The notes: generated by a model not told the origin, from the letters alone. A DNA stretch of 64,000 nucleotides from Bradyrhizobium septentrionale (GCF_011516645.4 NZ_CP088285.1:8884501-8948500), one strand, 5' to 3'. Numbered from the stretch's first letter, positions 32,773 through 41,766 are shown. Translations and numbers: made by a program.

Positions 32773-33339
32773 ATGGAAGTGGAACTTAGATGGTCGGTGA
32801 GCTACGCGGATGCCGAGGGTATCCTTGCACGCATCCATCGTGCCGGCGATGTACAGCAAGCTGCATTTCGCGCTCGGCTGAAGCACCTCAAGCGCCTTGG
32901 CATTCCTCTGGAAAGCTCTCCTGGTCGCGGTGCCAAGATCTGGTATTTCGAAGAGCAGATGTGGCAATGGGCGATCGCTCTCGAGCTGGCGGAATTTGGT
33001 ATCGATCCGGGCACTGTCGCCGAGTTCATCAAGGAAAACTGGTCGTCGGATTTGCTGCCCAACTTCAAGCGAGCGATGAAGGAATATTCGGCGGGCAAAA
33101 CGGATGACCTGCTCCTCGTCTTGCATCCAAACCTGATGCAATCCGGCTGGGCCGCCGACAAGGTTGCGCTTGAGCCCGAATGGCGCAGGCCCAGTGAAGG
33201 GCTGAAGATCACGCGGCTGCTTGCGGAGCGCCGCACCATGATCGTGAATGTTAGCGAGCTCTGCCGCCAGATGGGATTGGCGAAGGTCGCGGTGCAGTCG
33301 TCTCGAAAGCCGGGAGGCAGCGTTGGCAACAATTCGTAA
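32773..33339 (+). CDS. Putative island regulator next to the integrase
   Basis: 188 residues, RBS GGGAGC. The N-terminal part looks like a DNA-binding fold: IHRAGDVQQAAFRARLKHLK, then RLGIPLESSPGRGAKIWYFE. Helical parts follow (MWQWAIALELAEFGIDPGTV). A second HTH-like part lies near the end (VNVSELCRQMGLAKVAV). It overlaps the integrase gene by 17 bp and is divergent from the excisionase operon. It is the natural candidate for the protein that binds the TTAGTGC sites. Confidence 0.65.
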   Translation: MEVELRWSVSYADAEGILARIHRAGDVQQAAFRARLKHLKRLGIPLESSPGRGAKIWYFEEQMWQWAIALELAEFGIDPGTVAEFIKENWSSDLLPNFKRAMKEYSAGKTDDLLLVLHPNLMQSGWAADKVALEPEWRRPSEGLKITRLLAERRTMIVNVSELCRQMGLAKVAVQSSRKPGGSVGNNS

Positions 33340-34489
33340 GCGGAAGCTTCCGTCAGGTTTGGTGCGGTGGCAAGCCTCCTATGTAGACGGAGGCGGCAAG
33401 CGCCGCGCAAAGCTGTTTGAGCGCAAGGGCGATGCCGAAGGGTGGCTGACCGAAACTCGCCACGATCTCGCGCGCGGCATCCACACGCCCGACAGCATTT
33501 CGCCGACGGTGAACGAAGCTGGTGCGCTGTGGCTTAAGCGAAGTCGAGAGAAGGGCCTCGAGGCCGGCACAATCAAGGGCTACGAAGAGCACCTCTACCT
33601 GCACATTGCGCCATTCATCGGGGCCAAGAAGCTCGCCGAGCTGCCCTCCCCTGCAATCAGCGCTTTCGCAGACCGGCTGCGCGACGAAGGCCGCTCATCG
33701 GAAATGATCCGGCGGGCCGTCCGGTCTCTCGGATCAATATTTCGGGAGGCCAAGCGCCGCGGCCTCTCCGCAGTCGACCCCACGGTAGGATTGGATCTCG
33801 ACCTTCCTGAGCGTGATGATCCGCGTCCGGTGATCCCGACGAAGCCGGAGTTGCAGGCGATCATCAATGGAGCCGCCGGCCGTTGGCGGCCGATCGTCCT
33901 GGTCTTCGTCTTCTGTGGGTTACGGGCGAGTGAGCTGCGCGGCCTGCGATGGATGGATGTCGACTTCGAGACGCGAGAGATTACCATCAAACAGCGCGCC
34001 GACGTGTTCCACAAAATCGGCCGCCTGAAATCGAAGGCCGCATACCGGTCGATACCGATGGCGCCGATCGTCCTGAATAGCCTGCGGGAATGGAAACTCA
34101 CATGTCCAAAGGGTGAGCTGGGGCTGGTGTTCCCCACTGGCGCCGGCGGCGTCGAGTCCCACAGCAACATGATGTCCCGCGGCTTCGAGCCCCTCCAGGT
34201 GGCGGCGGGCGTGACTGACCTTGAACCTGTGCTGGACGGAGGTAAGCCCGTGCTGGACGCCGGGGGCGAGCCGAAGGTGGTAGCGGTGGCTCGTTACGGG
34301 ATGCACGCCCTGCGCCACGCCTGCGCTTCGCTGTGGATCGAGCAGGGGATGAACCCCAAACGCATCCAAAAGCTGATGGGGCATTCGACCATTCAGTTGA
34401 CGTTCGACCGATACGGCCACCTGTTCAAGGACAGCGACGCCGACCAGCGCGCAGCCGAGGATATCCAGGCGCGACTGCTTGGAGGCTAG
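33323..34489 (+). CDS. int: Tyrosine-type site-specific integrase
   Basis: 388 residues from TTG 33323, preceded by GGGAGGC. N-terminal arm-binding region (SGLVRWQASYVDGGGKRRAK), core-binding region, then the catalytic domain: CGLRASELRGLRW (R201), H328 and R331 in MHALRHACASL, and H354 and Y364 in LMGHSTIQLTFDRYGHLF. It lies 58 bp from attR and reads towards it. It should recombine the 47-bp tRNA-Thr sites. Longer starts are open but read through the regulator gene. Confidence 0.93.
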   Translation: MATIRKRKLPSGLVRWQASYVDGGGKRRAKLFERKGDAEGWLTETRHDLARGIHTPDSISPTVNEAGALWLKRSREKGLEAGTIKGYEEHLYLHIAPFIGAKKLAELPSPAISAFADRLRDEGRSSEMIRRAVRSLGSIFREAKRRGLSAVDPTVGLDLDLPERDDPRPVIPTKPELQAIINGAAGRWRPIVLVFVFCGLRASELRGLRWMDVDFETREITIKQRADVFHKIGRLKSKAAYRSIPMAPIVLNSLREWKLTCPKGELGLVFPTGAGGVESHSNMMSRGFEPLQVAAGVTDLEPVLDGGKPVLDAGGEPKVVAVARYGMHALRHACASLWIEQGMNPKRIQKLMGHSTIQLTFDRYGHLFKDSDADQRAAEDIQARLLGG

Positions 34490-34547
34490 CCGCAACGCCG
34501 GAGCAACACGGATTGTTTAGCGCTTTGATTTTATTGATATAAAAACG

Positions 34548-34594
34548 GTTTTGTAAACTGAAGGTCGGGGGTTCAATCCCCTCAGCCGGCACCA
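34548..34594 (+). repeat. attR, 47-bp copy of the tRNA-Thr 3' end
   Basis: Identical to 12087-12133. Only the 3' half of a tRNA is present here, so it is not a gene. The inverted 10-mer TATTGATATA lies just inside at 34532-34541. Confidence 0.92.
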
Positions 34595-34687
34595 CCAGTT
34601 TGGCCGACATTCCGCTCTCATCCGTTTGGGTGGAGGTTACCCATGGATAAGAGCGCCCGTGCGGCCTTTGGCGGTCCACCAGGACCG

Positions 34688-34879
34688 CTAATCAATCCGG
34701 CCGGCGTCATCCCGGGTTTCGAGCCGATAGAGCTCCCCGGCCTTCCTGGGCACAACCACGACGCTATCGACAAGCTCTCGAAAGCTCGCGGCCAATTCAC
34801 TGGTTACCTGGCCGTTGGCACCGGAAATGCGTTCTAGGTTCTGCTTAAAACGCATGATCGCGGTGGGGTGCGGCCCAGA
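34688..34879 (-). pseudogene. C-terminal remnant of a serine recombinase
   Basis: Reads HPTAIMRFKQNLERISGANG, then SFRELVDSVVVVPRKAGELY, which matches the far C-terminal part of large serine recombinases (LHP..., LRxLIDxVxVxP). The catalytic domain is absent. It lies just outside attR and may be a relic of another element. Confidence 0.5.
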
Positions 34880-35161
34880 CAAAGTTACGCCGCCCGTTTG
34901 AAATAAATACGGACGGCGTTCCCCTAGCCCCGAGAGGGTACGAACAAAATCCCGGATACTGCACTTCTCGAGTGCGATGACCTCTTTACTTGCGGAGCCT
35001 GTCCTTCTCCTTCTGCATGGCGGCAGCACTTCTGTTGATCTGTTTGCTCCAGAAGTGGTTCAGGGCGGTTCTAATTACCGTGTCGCTCTTGTTTGCCCAT
35101 CGCCTGCGGAAATCAACTATTCTCTTCACGCCGATATCTGCATGGGATGGGTGTCGACCCA

Positions 35162-35362
35162 TCACGTCGGCGCTCGCAAACCCGGGGACCGCTGCCATTC
35201 GCTCAAGTGCGAGCCGGTTTCGGCCAGACGAGCCTTGCGGACCAGGCGCTGGCGCTCGATGCCTGGGGGAGTCCCCCGGGCCTCCTTGCGGAGCCGCTCT
35301 GCCTGGATGCCAAGCCGCTGTTCAAGTGATTGAGTGTGTATGAGATGTCGCTTCAAGGACAT
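35162..35362 (-). CDS. Small conserved hypothetical protein of Bradyrhizobium type
   Basis: Start at 35362 with GGAG upstream. The sequence LGIQAERLRKEARGTPPGIE, then ETGSHLSEWQRSPGLRAPT, follows a family common in this genus (a helix with AExxxHxxEWLxSPGL). Function unknown. Confidence 0.6.
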   Translation of the reverse strand: MSLKRHLIHTQSLEQRLGIQAERLRKEARGTPPGIERQRLVRKARLAETGSHLSEWQRSPGLRAPT

Positions 35363-36207
35363 GACACGCTCCATTCCGTTAGAGGAAGGCGGGAGCGCGA
35401 TCGAGCGTTCTCATCACCGATATAAGCCACGGGTTCGGGCGGTGATGGACTTACTGTGTGCCTGTCTGGAGCGAATAGCGAGCTATTTGTTTCAGGCTTA
35501 TTGTCGCAACTCGCGGAATGATTGGCGCCCAAGGAATGATGGGCCGGAACGTTTGCTGTGGCTCGACGGTAGGCCGCCAACTGACGCAGCCTTCCTCCGA
35601 GCGATCTGCCATCGCCTTATCGATGTCCACAGCCAGATTCCTAAAGTTCTTCGGCGCGTCGTTTCTTTGCGCTGGCCTTCACCGGGACGTGACCTCAGCT
35701 TGCCGAGATGGTCCGTCGACCACAGCAGCCCCGCCAGCTCGCAGGAGAATATGGCAGCTCCGAGCTTGGGGACGCGAGCCTTGTCGCTGCAGGACTGGCC
35801 GGAGATTGGCTCTTCGACGCTGCCGCCGATGCCGTCCGCTCCTGCAAGTCTCTTGATGACCCCGTGAATGCCGACCGTCCTGCCGCCGTTGTTGCCTTCA
35901 AACCGAAGTGCCTGGGCATCGAGTCCTCCATCCAGATAGACACGGCTTAAGCCGAGTTGTGTTGGACCAAGCCGAGCATTTATTTGCGGCTCAATCAAAG
36001 CGCCTTGCGGCTTACCCACAACGTACACAGGAGGCCGTATTTTCCCGGTTGTCGGGCGGCGCTCCACATCATCGATCGCGCTGACGGCACCCCGATGCAC
36101 GCTACGCGCCGACCGACGCTGAGCCGTCATACGAAACAATTACCTTCCGGCGATCCGCCTCACCGCGGCCATCTCAAGATTCCCGATTGCTGAGAAGGAG
36201 AGCGCGA
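35363..36207. other. Gene-poor stretch right of the island
   Basis: Long frames exist on both strands, but their composition is unlike protein and no motif is recognised. I see no repeat or RNA gene. The stretch may be decayed sequence left by earlier insertions. Confidence 0.4.
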
Positions 36208-36468
36208 ATGTGGAGATCAGCTCTGGCAATCACGGTCATCGCCTGCGTGATGTCGCGTGTCGCATCGGCGCAGGACATCTTCCTGCCGGACCCCCAGAAG
36301 ATCGATTCCATGACGAGGAATTGTGTCTACAACAACGCGTTTTATTCCCAGGGGGCCCTCATCTGCCTCGGCGGAGGTCGCGGTCTCCAATGCAGCAGCG
36401 GGAGTTGGGTCCCCACTCAGGATCCCACTGCCTGCAAGGACCAAGTCCCCACACCATCCCCGCGGTGA
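36208..36468 (+). CDS. Secreted small protein, DUF1496-like (86 aa)
   Basis: The start at 36208 has AAGGAG upstream and gives a signal peptide (WRSALAITVIACVMSRVASA). The mature part has NCVYNNAFYSQGALICLGGG and CSSGSWVP, like the Cys-rich DUF1496 core. The same frame continues after the stop for another 37 codons to 36582 (RYTSQFDFSLVLQVSGRSGH), so the stop may be secondary. Confidence 0.65.
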   Translation: MWRSALAITVIACVMSRVASAQDIFLPDPQKIDSMTRNCVYNNAFYSQGALICLGGGRGLQCSSGSWVPTQDPTACKDQVPTPSPR

Positions 36469-36582
36469 CCTTTCGCCTTCCCGTCTCGCTACACCAGCCA
36501 GTTCGATTTCTCGCTCGTTCTGCAAGTGAGCGGCCGATCGGGCCACAACAACCGCCACATCAACGTGGTGGTGAAGCGCTAG

Positions 36583-38026
36583 GAGCTTGTCTGGATAGTC
36601 GCTGTTCAAATCTGGTCGGGTCTGATTCAACATTGGGCGATGAGCAAGTATTTTCGGCCTTGGAACATCGATCAGACGCTGCTTCTGCCGCCGAATGTGC
36701 AGGACTTCGTGCCGAAAGGCCATGTCTCGCGGTTTATGGTTGATCTGGTGCGGGAGAGCCTCGATCTCAGGGAGATCATGGGCAGCTATGTGAGCGGGCT
36801 TGGGCAGCCGCCGTTTGATCCGCGGATGATGGTGGCGCTGCTGCTGCATAGCTATGCGAGTGGGCTGTATTCGTCGCGTCGGATTGCCAAGGCCTGCCGG
36901 GAGCGGAACGATTTTGTGATGATCGTGGCGCTGGATGCGCCGGATTTTCGGACGATCAGCGACTTTCGCAAGCGACATTTGAAGGCGCTCGGCGCGCTAT
37001 TCGTGCAGGTTCTGAAGTTGTGCGAGACGGCCGGGCTGGTCAAGCTCGGTCATGTCGCGCTGGATGGTACGAAGATCAAGGCGAACGCGTCGAAACACAA
37101 GGCGATGAGTTATGAGCGCATGAAGAAGCGCGAGGCGGAATTGAAGGCCGAGGTCGCTCGCATGCTGGCGGCCGCCGAGGCGGCGGATGCCTCGGAGGAT
37201 GAGACTTTCGGCAACAGCGACGAACTGCCGGACTGGACCGTCGACAAGCAGAAACGGCTGGCGAAGATCCAGCAAGCGATGGCGGCGCTGGAAGCGGACG
37301 CCAAACTGGCGGCGGAGGAAGAGCGCCGCATCGAGGCCGAAAAGGAACAGCAGCGCCAGGCCGAAGGCCGCAAGAAGCCGGGCAAACCGGCGGCGCTGCC
37401 ATCGGAGGAACCCAATCCCAAGGCGCAACGCAACTTCACCGATCCGGAAAGCCGCATCATGAAGTCGAAGGATGGCTTCGTTCAGGCCTATAATGCCCAG
37501 GCGGCCGTCGATGCACATGCCCAGATCATTGTCGCGCAAGAACTGACCCAGCACGGCAGCGATCAGGGCCAGTTGGTGCCCCTGATCGAGGCCATCGAGA
37601 GCAATCTTGGCCGCAAGCCGCGGCAGGCCTCAGCGGATTCCGGCTACTGCAGCGAAGCCAATCTCGAAGCGCTCGACACACGCAGCATCGATGGCTATGT
37701 CGCGCCCGGACGCGCCAAGCACCCGACAGTAGCGAACGGAAAAGTCGGCGGCCCGCTGACACAGGCCATGCGAAAGAAGATCGACGATGGCGGCTTCGAA
37801 ACACCCTACCGATTGCGAAAGCAAGTGGTGGAGCCGGTGTTCGGGCAGATCAAACAGGCAAGAGGCTTCCGCCAGTTCCTGTTGCGGGGCATCGAGAAAG
37901 TGCGCGCCGAGTGGACAATGATCTGCACCGTCCATAACCTCCTCAAGCTGTTCAACCTCGCAAACGCAGCCTGAGCCTGCTACTCTACAACAAATGCCCG
38001 TCACGAAAACATATCTGGACGGGCTC
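36583..38026 (+). mobile_element. IS1182-family insertion sequence
   Basis: 1444 bp. Ends GAGCTTGTCTGGATAG (left) and GAGCCCGTCCAGATATG (right, complement). The palindromic target CTAG is at 36579-36582 and 38027-38030, as usual for the family. Confidence 0.9.
36640..37974 (+). CDS. IS1182-family transposase
   Basis: 444 residues. N-terminal FRPWNIDQTLLLPPNVQDFV, then PPFDPRMMVALLLHSYASGL. The DDE core has LGHVALDGTKIKANASKHKA, a long charged helix insert, then ASADSGYCSEANL and VVEPVFGQIKQARGFRQFLL. Complete, with no stop. Confidence 0.95.
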   Translation: MSKYFRPWNIDQTLLLPPNVQDFVPKGHVSRFMVDLVRESLDLREIMGSYVSGLGQPPFDPRMMVALLLHSYASGLYSSRRIAKACRERNDFVMIVALDAPDFRTISDFRKRHLKALGALFVQVLKLCETAGLVKLGHVALDGTKIKANASKHKAMSYERMKKREAELKAEVARMLAAAEAADASEDETFGNSDELPDWTVDKQKRLAKIQQAMAALEADAKLAAEEERRIEAEKEQQRQAEGRKKPGKPAALPSEEPNPKAQRNFTDPESRIMKSKDGFVQAYNAQAAVDAHAQIIVAQELTQHGSDQGQLVPLIEAIESNLGRKPRQASADSGYCSEANLEALDTRSIDGYVAPGRAKHPTVANGKVGGPLTQAMRKKIDDGGFETPYRLRKQVVEPVFGQIKQARGFRQFLLRGIEKVRAEWTMICTVHNLLKLFNLANAA

Positions 38027-38205
38027 CTAGGCTAGATCGCCCTTCAAACCGGCTCACGCTGGAGGGCCGGGTCGGAGACACCCGCGACGCCCTGCGCCTT
38101 GGCAGGAATCGTGGGATCATTCCCGTAGGATCACCCATCCGCCGCCTTGTTTCTGTCCTTGCAGCCCAGAATGGGGTATGCAGAATGCGGGATGGGACTC
38201 AGCCA

Positions 38206-38394
38206 ATGACCTATTTGATCCTTGCCCGTGATGGCACCAGCCAGATCGTGCTGAAGCGCGACAGCGAAGATGCGGCCGAGAAGAAGGCGCGCGAGCTGAA
38301 GGAGATGGGCTGGTTCGAGGTCGAGGTCCGCGAGGACAAGGCGGAGCACGCAGCGGCGGCCGCGCTGACCGATCGCTCACAGACCCTTCAATAG
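38206..38394 (+). CDS. Small conserved protein (62 aa)
   Basis: MTYLILARDGTSQIVLKRDS followed by a charged helix (DAAEKKARELKEMGWFEVEV). The form is a short beta-hairpin plus helix. Known to me as a conserved hypothetical in Bradyrhizobium. No function known. Confidence 0.65.
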   Translation: MTYLILARDGTSQIVLKRDSEDAAEKKARELKEMGWFEVEVREDKAEHAAAAALTDRSQTLQ

Positions 38395-38477
38395 CGCCTT
38401 CCCTTCAATGACGCCGTTAATGACGGCTTGATGAACCTTTGCCTGATGGCCCTTACACATATGTGAGGAGCCGTCCC

Positions 38478-38657
38478 ATGTCCGATACAGCACATTACCG
38501 CTTCCAGTCCGATCAGGCACGACGGCTGGCCCGCCAGGTCACCGACGCCGCGGTCCGCCAGCAGCTGCTCGAAATGGCCGAGGAGTATGGCCGCTACGCC
38601 GACCTGATCGAGGCCCGCAGCACCGAACCAGCGCCGGCCGCGGCGGCCGCGCACTAG
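38478..38657 (+). CDS. Small helical conserved protein (59 aa)
   Basis: RBS GAGG before the ATG. SDTAHYRFQSDQARRLARQV, then LEMAEEYGRYADLIEARSTE: a short helical pair with a Pro/Ala tail. This family is widespread in Bradyrhizobium, often in several copies. Function unknown. Confidence 0.7.
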   Translation: MSDTAHYRFQSDQARRLARQVTDAAVRQQLLEMAEEYGRYADLIEARSTEPAPAAAAAH

Positions 38658-38945
38658 ACTGAGCCCCTGCCCCGTTCGCGACGCTGCGCCCATCCGGCCG
38701 GCTCATCCCCTGATCAGCACGCCCAAGACCTTCAGGTCCGCTCCTGACGCGCTTTCTGAGCGCAGCTCCAAATCCCCGCGAAACCGCCTGAGGATTTGTT
38801 CGGCACATTATGCCCCCTCACGCGATTTTCCTGTAAGCGCGCATTTTACTGCACAGGCTGCGCGCGCGGCTGGCCGCGGCGTCGCGTGGCGCCGGGGCCC
38901 AGCGGGATCATCGGAACGGCTTGATTGATCCTGAGCGTTTGACGG

Positions 38946-40547
38946 TCAGCCGCTGTCGTTGTCAGCTGGCAGGTTTTTTTGAGCGGTGCAATTGAACGGC
39001 AACAGATCTTCGATATCGGCGTCTGGCGCGCGTTGGGGCAATTCGGTGAGCGCGTGACGTAGCCATGCATAGGGATCGACGCCGCATGCCCGGCATGTCA
39101 GCACCAAACTGTAGATCACGGCGCTTGCCTTGGCGCCGGCAACGGTGTCGCTGAACAGCCAACTTTTTCGTCCGGTGCAAAACGGCCTGATGTCGCGCTC
39201 CAGAACATTGTTATCGATCGGGGCGAGACCGTCACTGGTGTAACGGGTCAGATAATCCCATTGGTTGCGTGCATAGGCGATCGCCTTGCCGGTCAAGCTT
39301 TCGGGTAGCACCTTCGGCGCCTGGTCGTCGAGCCAGGTCCGGAAGGCGGCCAATACCGGCAGGCTATGCTGCTGGCGCAGCCGCAAGGTGTATGCGGCGC
39401 GCGTTTCGCCGTCGGGCGGCGTCTGGCGCGCCACCCTCTCGACCTCGTACAACGCCTCGAAGAACTTGAGCGCCTGCAATGGCGGACCGCCAGGCTTTGT
39501 CCTGGCCTTGAGCGCATCGGTAAATTTCCTGCGCGCATGCGCCATACAGCCGAGATGGGTCGCGCCTGTCAGCGTGCGCCAGGCGTCATAGCCGTCGCTC
39601 ATCAACAAGCCGCGATAGCCGGCCAGGAAGGCCTGAGGATGTTGCTGGCCGCGACCGGGCTGGTAATCGAACAGCACGACCGGCTGCGCGCAGTCCTGGC
39701 CGCTGCGATAGGCCCACATGAAGGATTTGGCCTGCGCATCACGGCCGTCCTCTTTAAGAACCTGGACCCAGGTTTCGTCGCCGTGGACCAGGGGCTGCGA
39801 CATGAGCTTTTGCTGTAGCGCGTCATAGACCCGATGCAGATGCAACTCGCTCGCCCGGATCACCCAGTTGCCCAGCGTCCCGCGGCTGATGCTGACGTCG
39901 GCGCGCCCCAGCGCGTCCGCCACACGGTACAGCGGCGTGCCGTCGACGTATTTGTTGGCGAGCACCAGCGCCAGCGTCGATGGCGTGGCGACGCTACCCG
40001 GCAGCGGCTGCGCCGGCATCGGCGCGGTCACAATCGGGGTGTTCAGCGCGGTGCGCTCGCAGTGACGGCAGGCATATTTGAACCGCACATGTTGCAGCAC
40101 CGACGCCTTGACCTCGACGTGCAACTGCTCGGTGACGGTCTCGCCCATCCGATGCATCCGATTATGGCAGCACGGACAGTCCTTTTGATCCTCACCCAGA
40201 TCGTGTTCGACGCGTTGGCGCGGCAGATCGTCAGGCAGCGGCTTGCGGCCGCGTGCCTTCGGCGCCGGCTTTGGAGCCTCCGGCAATCCCGTGTCCGGCA
40301 CGGCGACCGCCTCGACATCGTCGTCGTCCCGGCTTTCAGCGGCGGCCTGCTCGGCTTCGTTGAAGATGCGCTCCTTGAGCTTTTCGCTCTTCGGCGCATA
40401 CCGGTGCAGGCGCTCCAGGCGCAACTGCTCCTCTAGATGCAGCACGCGTTGTGCGAGTTTCTCGTTTTCGGCCTTCAGCGCCGCGATCTCGGCCGCGTGC
40501 GCCGCGATCAAGGCTTCCAGTTCGTGCGTCGTGGGCTTGCGACTCAT
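38946..40547 (-). CDS. tnpC: IS66 transposase TnpC, third element
   Basis: 533 residues: coiled coil (ALKAENEKLAQRVLHLEEQL), then YAPKSEKLKERIFNEAE and a zinc finger (CPCCHNRMHRMGE, CRHCERTAL). The DDE core has LVHGDETWVQVLKEDGRDAQ, LLMSDGYDAWRTL and later NNVLERDIRPFCTGRKSWLF. Complete. Confidence 0.95.
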   Translation of the reverse strand: MSRKPTTHELEALIAAHAAEIAALKAENEKLAQRVLHLEEQLRLERLHRYAPKSEKLKERIFNEAEQAAAESRDDDDVEAVAVPDTGLPEAPKPAPKARGRKPLPDDLPRQRVEHDLGEDQKDCPCCHNRMHRMGETVTEQLHVEVKASVLQHVRFKYACRHCERTALNTPIVTAPMPAQPLPGSVATPSTLALVLANKYVDGTPLYRVADALGRADVSISRGTLGNWVIRASELHLHRVYDALQQKLMSQPLVHGDETWVQVLKEDGRDAQAKSFMWAYRSGQDCAQPVVLFDYQPGRGQQHPQAFLAGYRGLLMSDGYDAWRTLTGATHLGCMAHARRKFTDALKARTKPGGPPLQALKFFEALYEVERVARQTPPDGETRAAYTLRLRQQHSLPVLAAFRTWLDDQAPKVLPESLTGKAIAYARNQWDYLTRYTSDGLAPIDNNVLERDIRPFCTGRKSWLFSDTVAGAKASAVIYSLVLTCRACGVDPYAWLRHALTELPQRAPDADIEDLLPFNCTAQKNLPADNDSG

Positions 40548-40672
40548 CGGAGTCTTGAATCGAAGTCATGCCGCCGCGTCAACCGGGCTCCCATGTCTTC
40601 GTCATGTCTTCGGCCGCGTCATCTGAGAACGGCCATGCCGAAGCCCGATGACGCCGCCCGCATCGAACACGC

Positions 40673-41026
40673 TCAGCCCACGCTCTGATATTGCCGCACC
40701 GGATGACGACGCACCGCCGCGATGTTGATGCCGTCAAGCAGCCAGTGCAGCTCCTCCGTCGTCAGCGTCAGCACCGCCTCCTGACTTCGGGGCCAGTGGA
40801 ATCTGTCGGCCTCCAGCCGCTTCAGCAGCATCCAAAATCCTGACCGATCATAAATCAGCAGCTTGATCCGGTCGCGGCGACGATTGCAGAACGCGAACAC
40901 CGCGCGCTGGAACGGATCCAGCCCCATCGACTGCTCGACCACGATCGCCAGGCTGTTGATGCCCGCCCGGAAGTCAATCGGTTCGCGGTGAAGGTAGACC
41001 CGAAGATCAGACGCCAGTCGGAACAT
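40673..41026 (-). CDS. tnpB: IS66 protein TnpB, third element
   Basis: Start at 41026 gives MFRLASDLRVYLHREPIDFR, then AVFAFCNRRRDRIKLLIYDR and LEADRFHWPRSQEA, the TnpB core. It overlaps tnpA by 20 bp. Confidence 0.92.
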   Translation of the reverse strand: MFRLASDLRVYLHREPIDFRAGINSLAIVVEQSMGLDPFQRAVFAFCNRRRDRIKLLIYDRSGFWMLLKRLEADRFHWPRSQEAVLTLTTEELHWLLDGINIAAVRRHPVRQYQSVG

Positions 41027-41453
41027 CGCAACGCCCCAGCGCTTCAATCACCGCCGACAGCAACTGCGCGTCGCCGCCTTCCAGCGAAAGCGTCACGCCG
41101 TTGGGCATCGATGCCGTCAGCCGCCCTGCACAGGATCGCTCCGTCGCGCAAACCGCAATCGCGCCAGCAGATCGAGTTGGCGACGGCGACGGCGCGCGAA
41201 CCGGAATAAAGGCTGGCGCAATCGGCGCCCGCGCCTCCGGCTGGCCATCCCCGTTCTGAAGTTGTCGCTTGGCCACCCACTTGCGCAGCAGGTTCGCGTT
41301 CACGCCGTGTTGCAGCGCAAGCCCCGCCAGCGACACGCCAGACTGCAGACAGGCCTCGACCAGCCGCTGTTTGCTGGCCGGATCATAGCGACGCCGGCCA
41401 TTGCGCAACACGCCGACCGTCTCAAGTCTCAAAGGTTCTTCTGGAGTGATCAT
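41007..41453 (-). CDS. tnpA: IS66 accessory protein TnpA, third element
   Basis: RRRYDPASKQRLVEACLQSG, then LALQHGVNANLLRKWVAKRQ, the IS66 HTH. The C-terminal part is Pro/Ala-rich and ends LLSAVIEALGRCDVPTGV. 148 residues. Confidence 0.92.
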   Translation of the reverse strand: MITPEEPLRLETVGVLRNGRRRYDPASKQRLVEACLQSGVSLAGLALQHGVNANLLRKWVAKRQLQNGDGQPEARAPIAPAFIPVRAPSPSPTRSAGAIAVCATERSCAGRLTASMPNGVTLSLEGGDAQLLSAVIEALGRCDVPTGV

Positions 41454-41547
41454 CGATCGTGTCCACCTCGCTCATGGTGGACACCTCATCCCATCCCCGC
41501 GCTCAACTGCATAGGTGCGTAGAAAGGAGCGCTTACATTTTCCTCGC

Positions 41548-41766
41548 ATGAGGCTACGCGAACCCAACCGCAATTTGCTCCTTCTGGGCGCCTTCACGCT
41601 GCTCAGCGTGGCTGCCGCCGGGATCGTTGCGGTGCTGGATCCGGTGCCCCCGCCGGCCAACGCCGCGGTTAGGCCGGCCCCCAATCAAGCGCCGGCCCCT
41701 GACCTGACGCCGGTCCGGATCGTCGGCACCCCGTTCGCCCCGAACACCAATCCCCGCCAGCGCTGA
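41548..41766 (+). CDS. Small membrane-anchored protein (72 aa), promoter cut by IS66
   Basis: ATG at 41548, 11 bp after the IS66 end. RLREPNRNLL is followed by one membrane helix (LLGAFTLLSVAAAGIVAVLD) and a Pro-rich tail with LTPVRIVGTPFAPNTNPRQR. The native upstream DNA now lies at 38760-38832, on the far side of the IS. Expression therefore depends on the IS, if it occurs at all. Confidence 0.65.
   Translation: MRLREPNRNLLLLGAFTLLSVAAAGIVAVLDPVPPPANAAVRPAPNQAPAPDLTPVRIVGTPFAPNTNPRQR

Larger units (their letters stand above)
12087..34594. mobile_element. Genomic island integrated in tRNA-Thr, phage-satellite-like (about 22.5 kb, about 13.8 kb without its insertion sequences)
   Basis: The bounds are the 47-bp direct repeat of the tRNA-Thr 3' end. 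The right end carries a tyrosine integrase, a control region, an excisionase-like gene, a replication-type ATPase and iterons. The middle holds phage packaging-type genes, the left end accessory genes. Three insertions enlarged it: IS1380, a nested IS66 pair, and IS3. The same target, size and gene order suit a satellite or a remnant prophage rather than a conjugative element; no relaxase or type IV secretion gene is seen. Confidence 0.88.
38833..41536 (-). mobile_element. Third IS66-family element
   Basis: 2704 bp. Terminal repeats start GTAAGCGCGCATTTTAC (left) and GTAAGCGCTCCTTTCTAC (right, complement). The target ATTTTCCT is duplicated at 38825-38832 and 41537-41544. All three genes are intact. 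Confidence 0.95.

Noticed and set aside
12087..34594. The island as an integrative conjugative element
   Set aside because: No relaxase, coupling protein or secretion gene is found, while phage-type genes are.
34688..34879. A second active recombinase near attR
   Set aside because: Only the extreme C-terminal part is present; the catalytic serine domain is missing.
35498..36139. Minus-strand frame of 213 codons and an overlapping plus-strand frame
   Set aside because: Both have compositions of random G+C-rich DNA, with no motif and no RBS.
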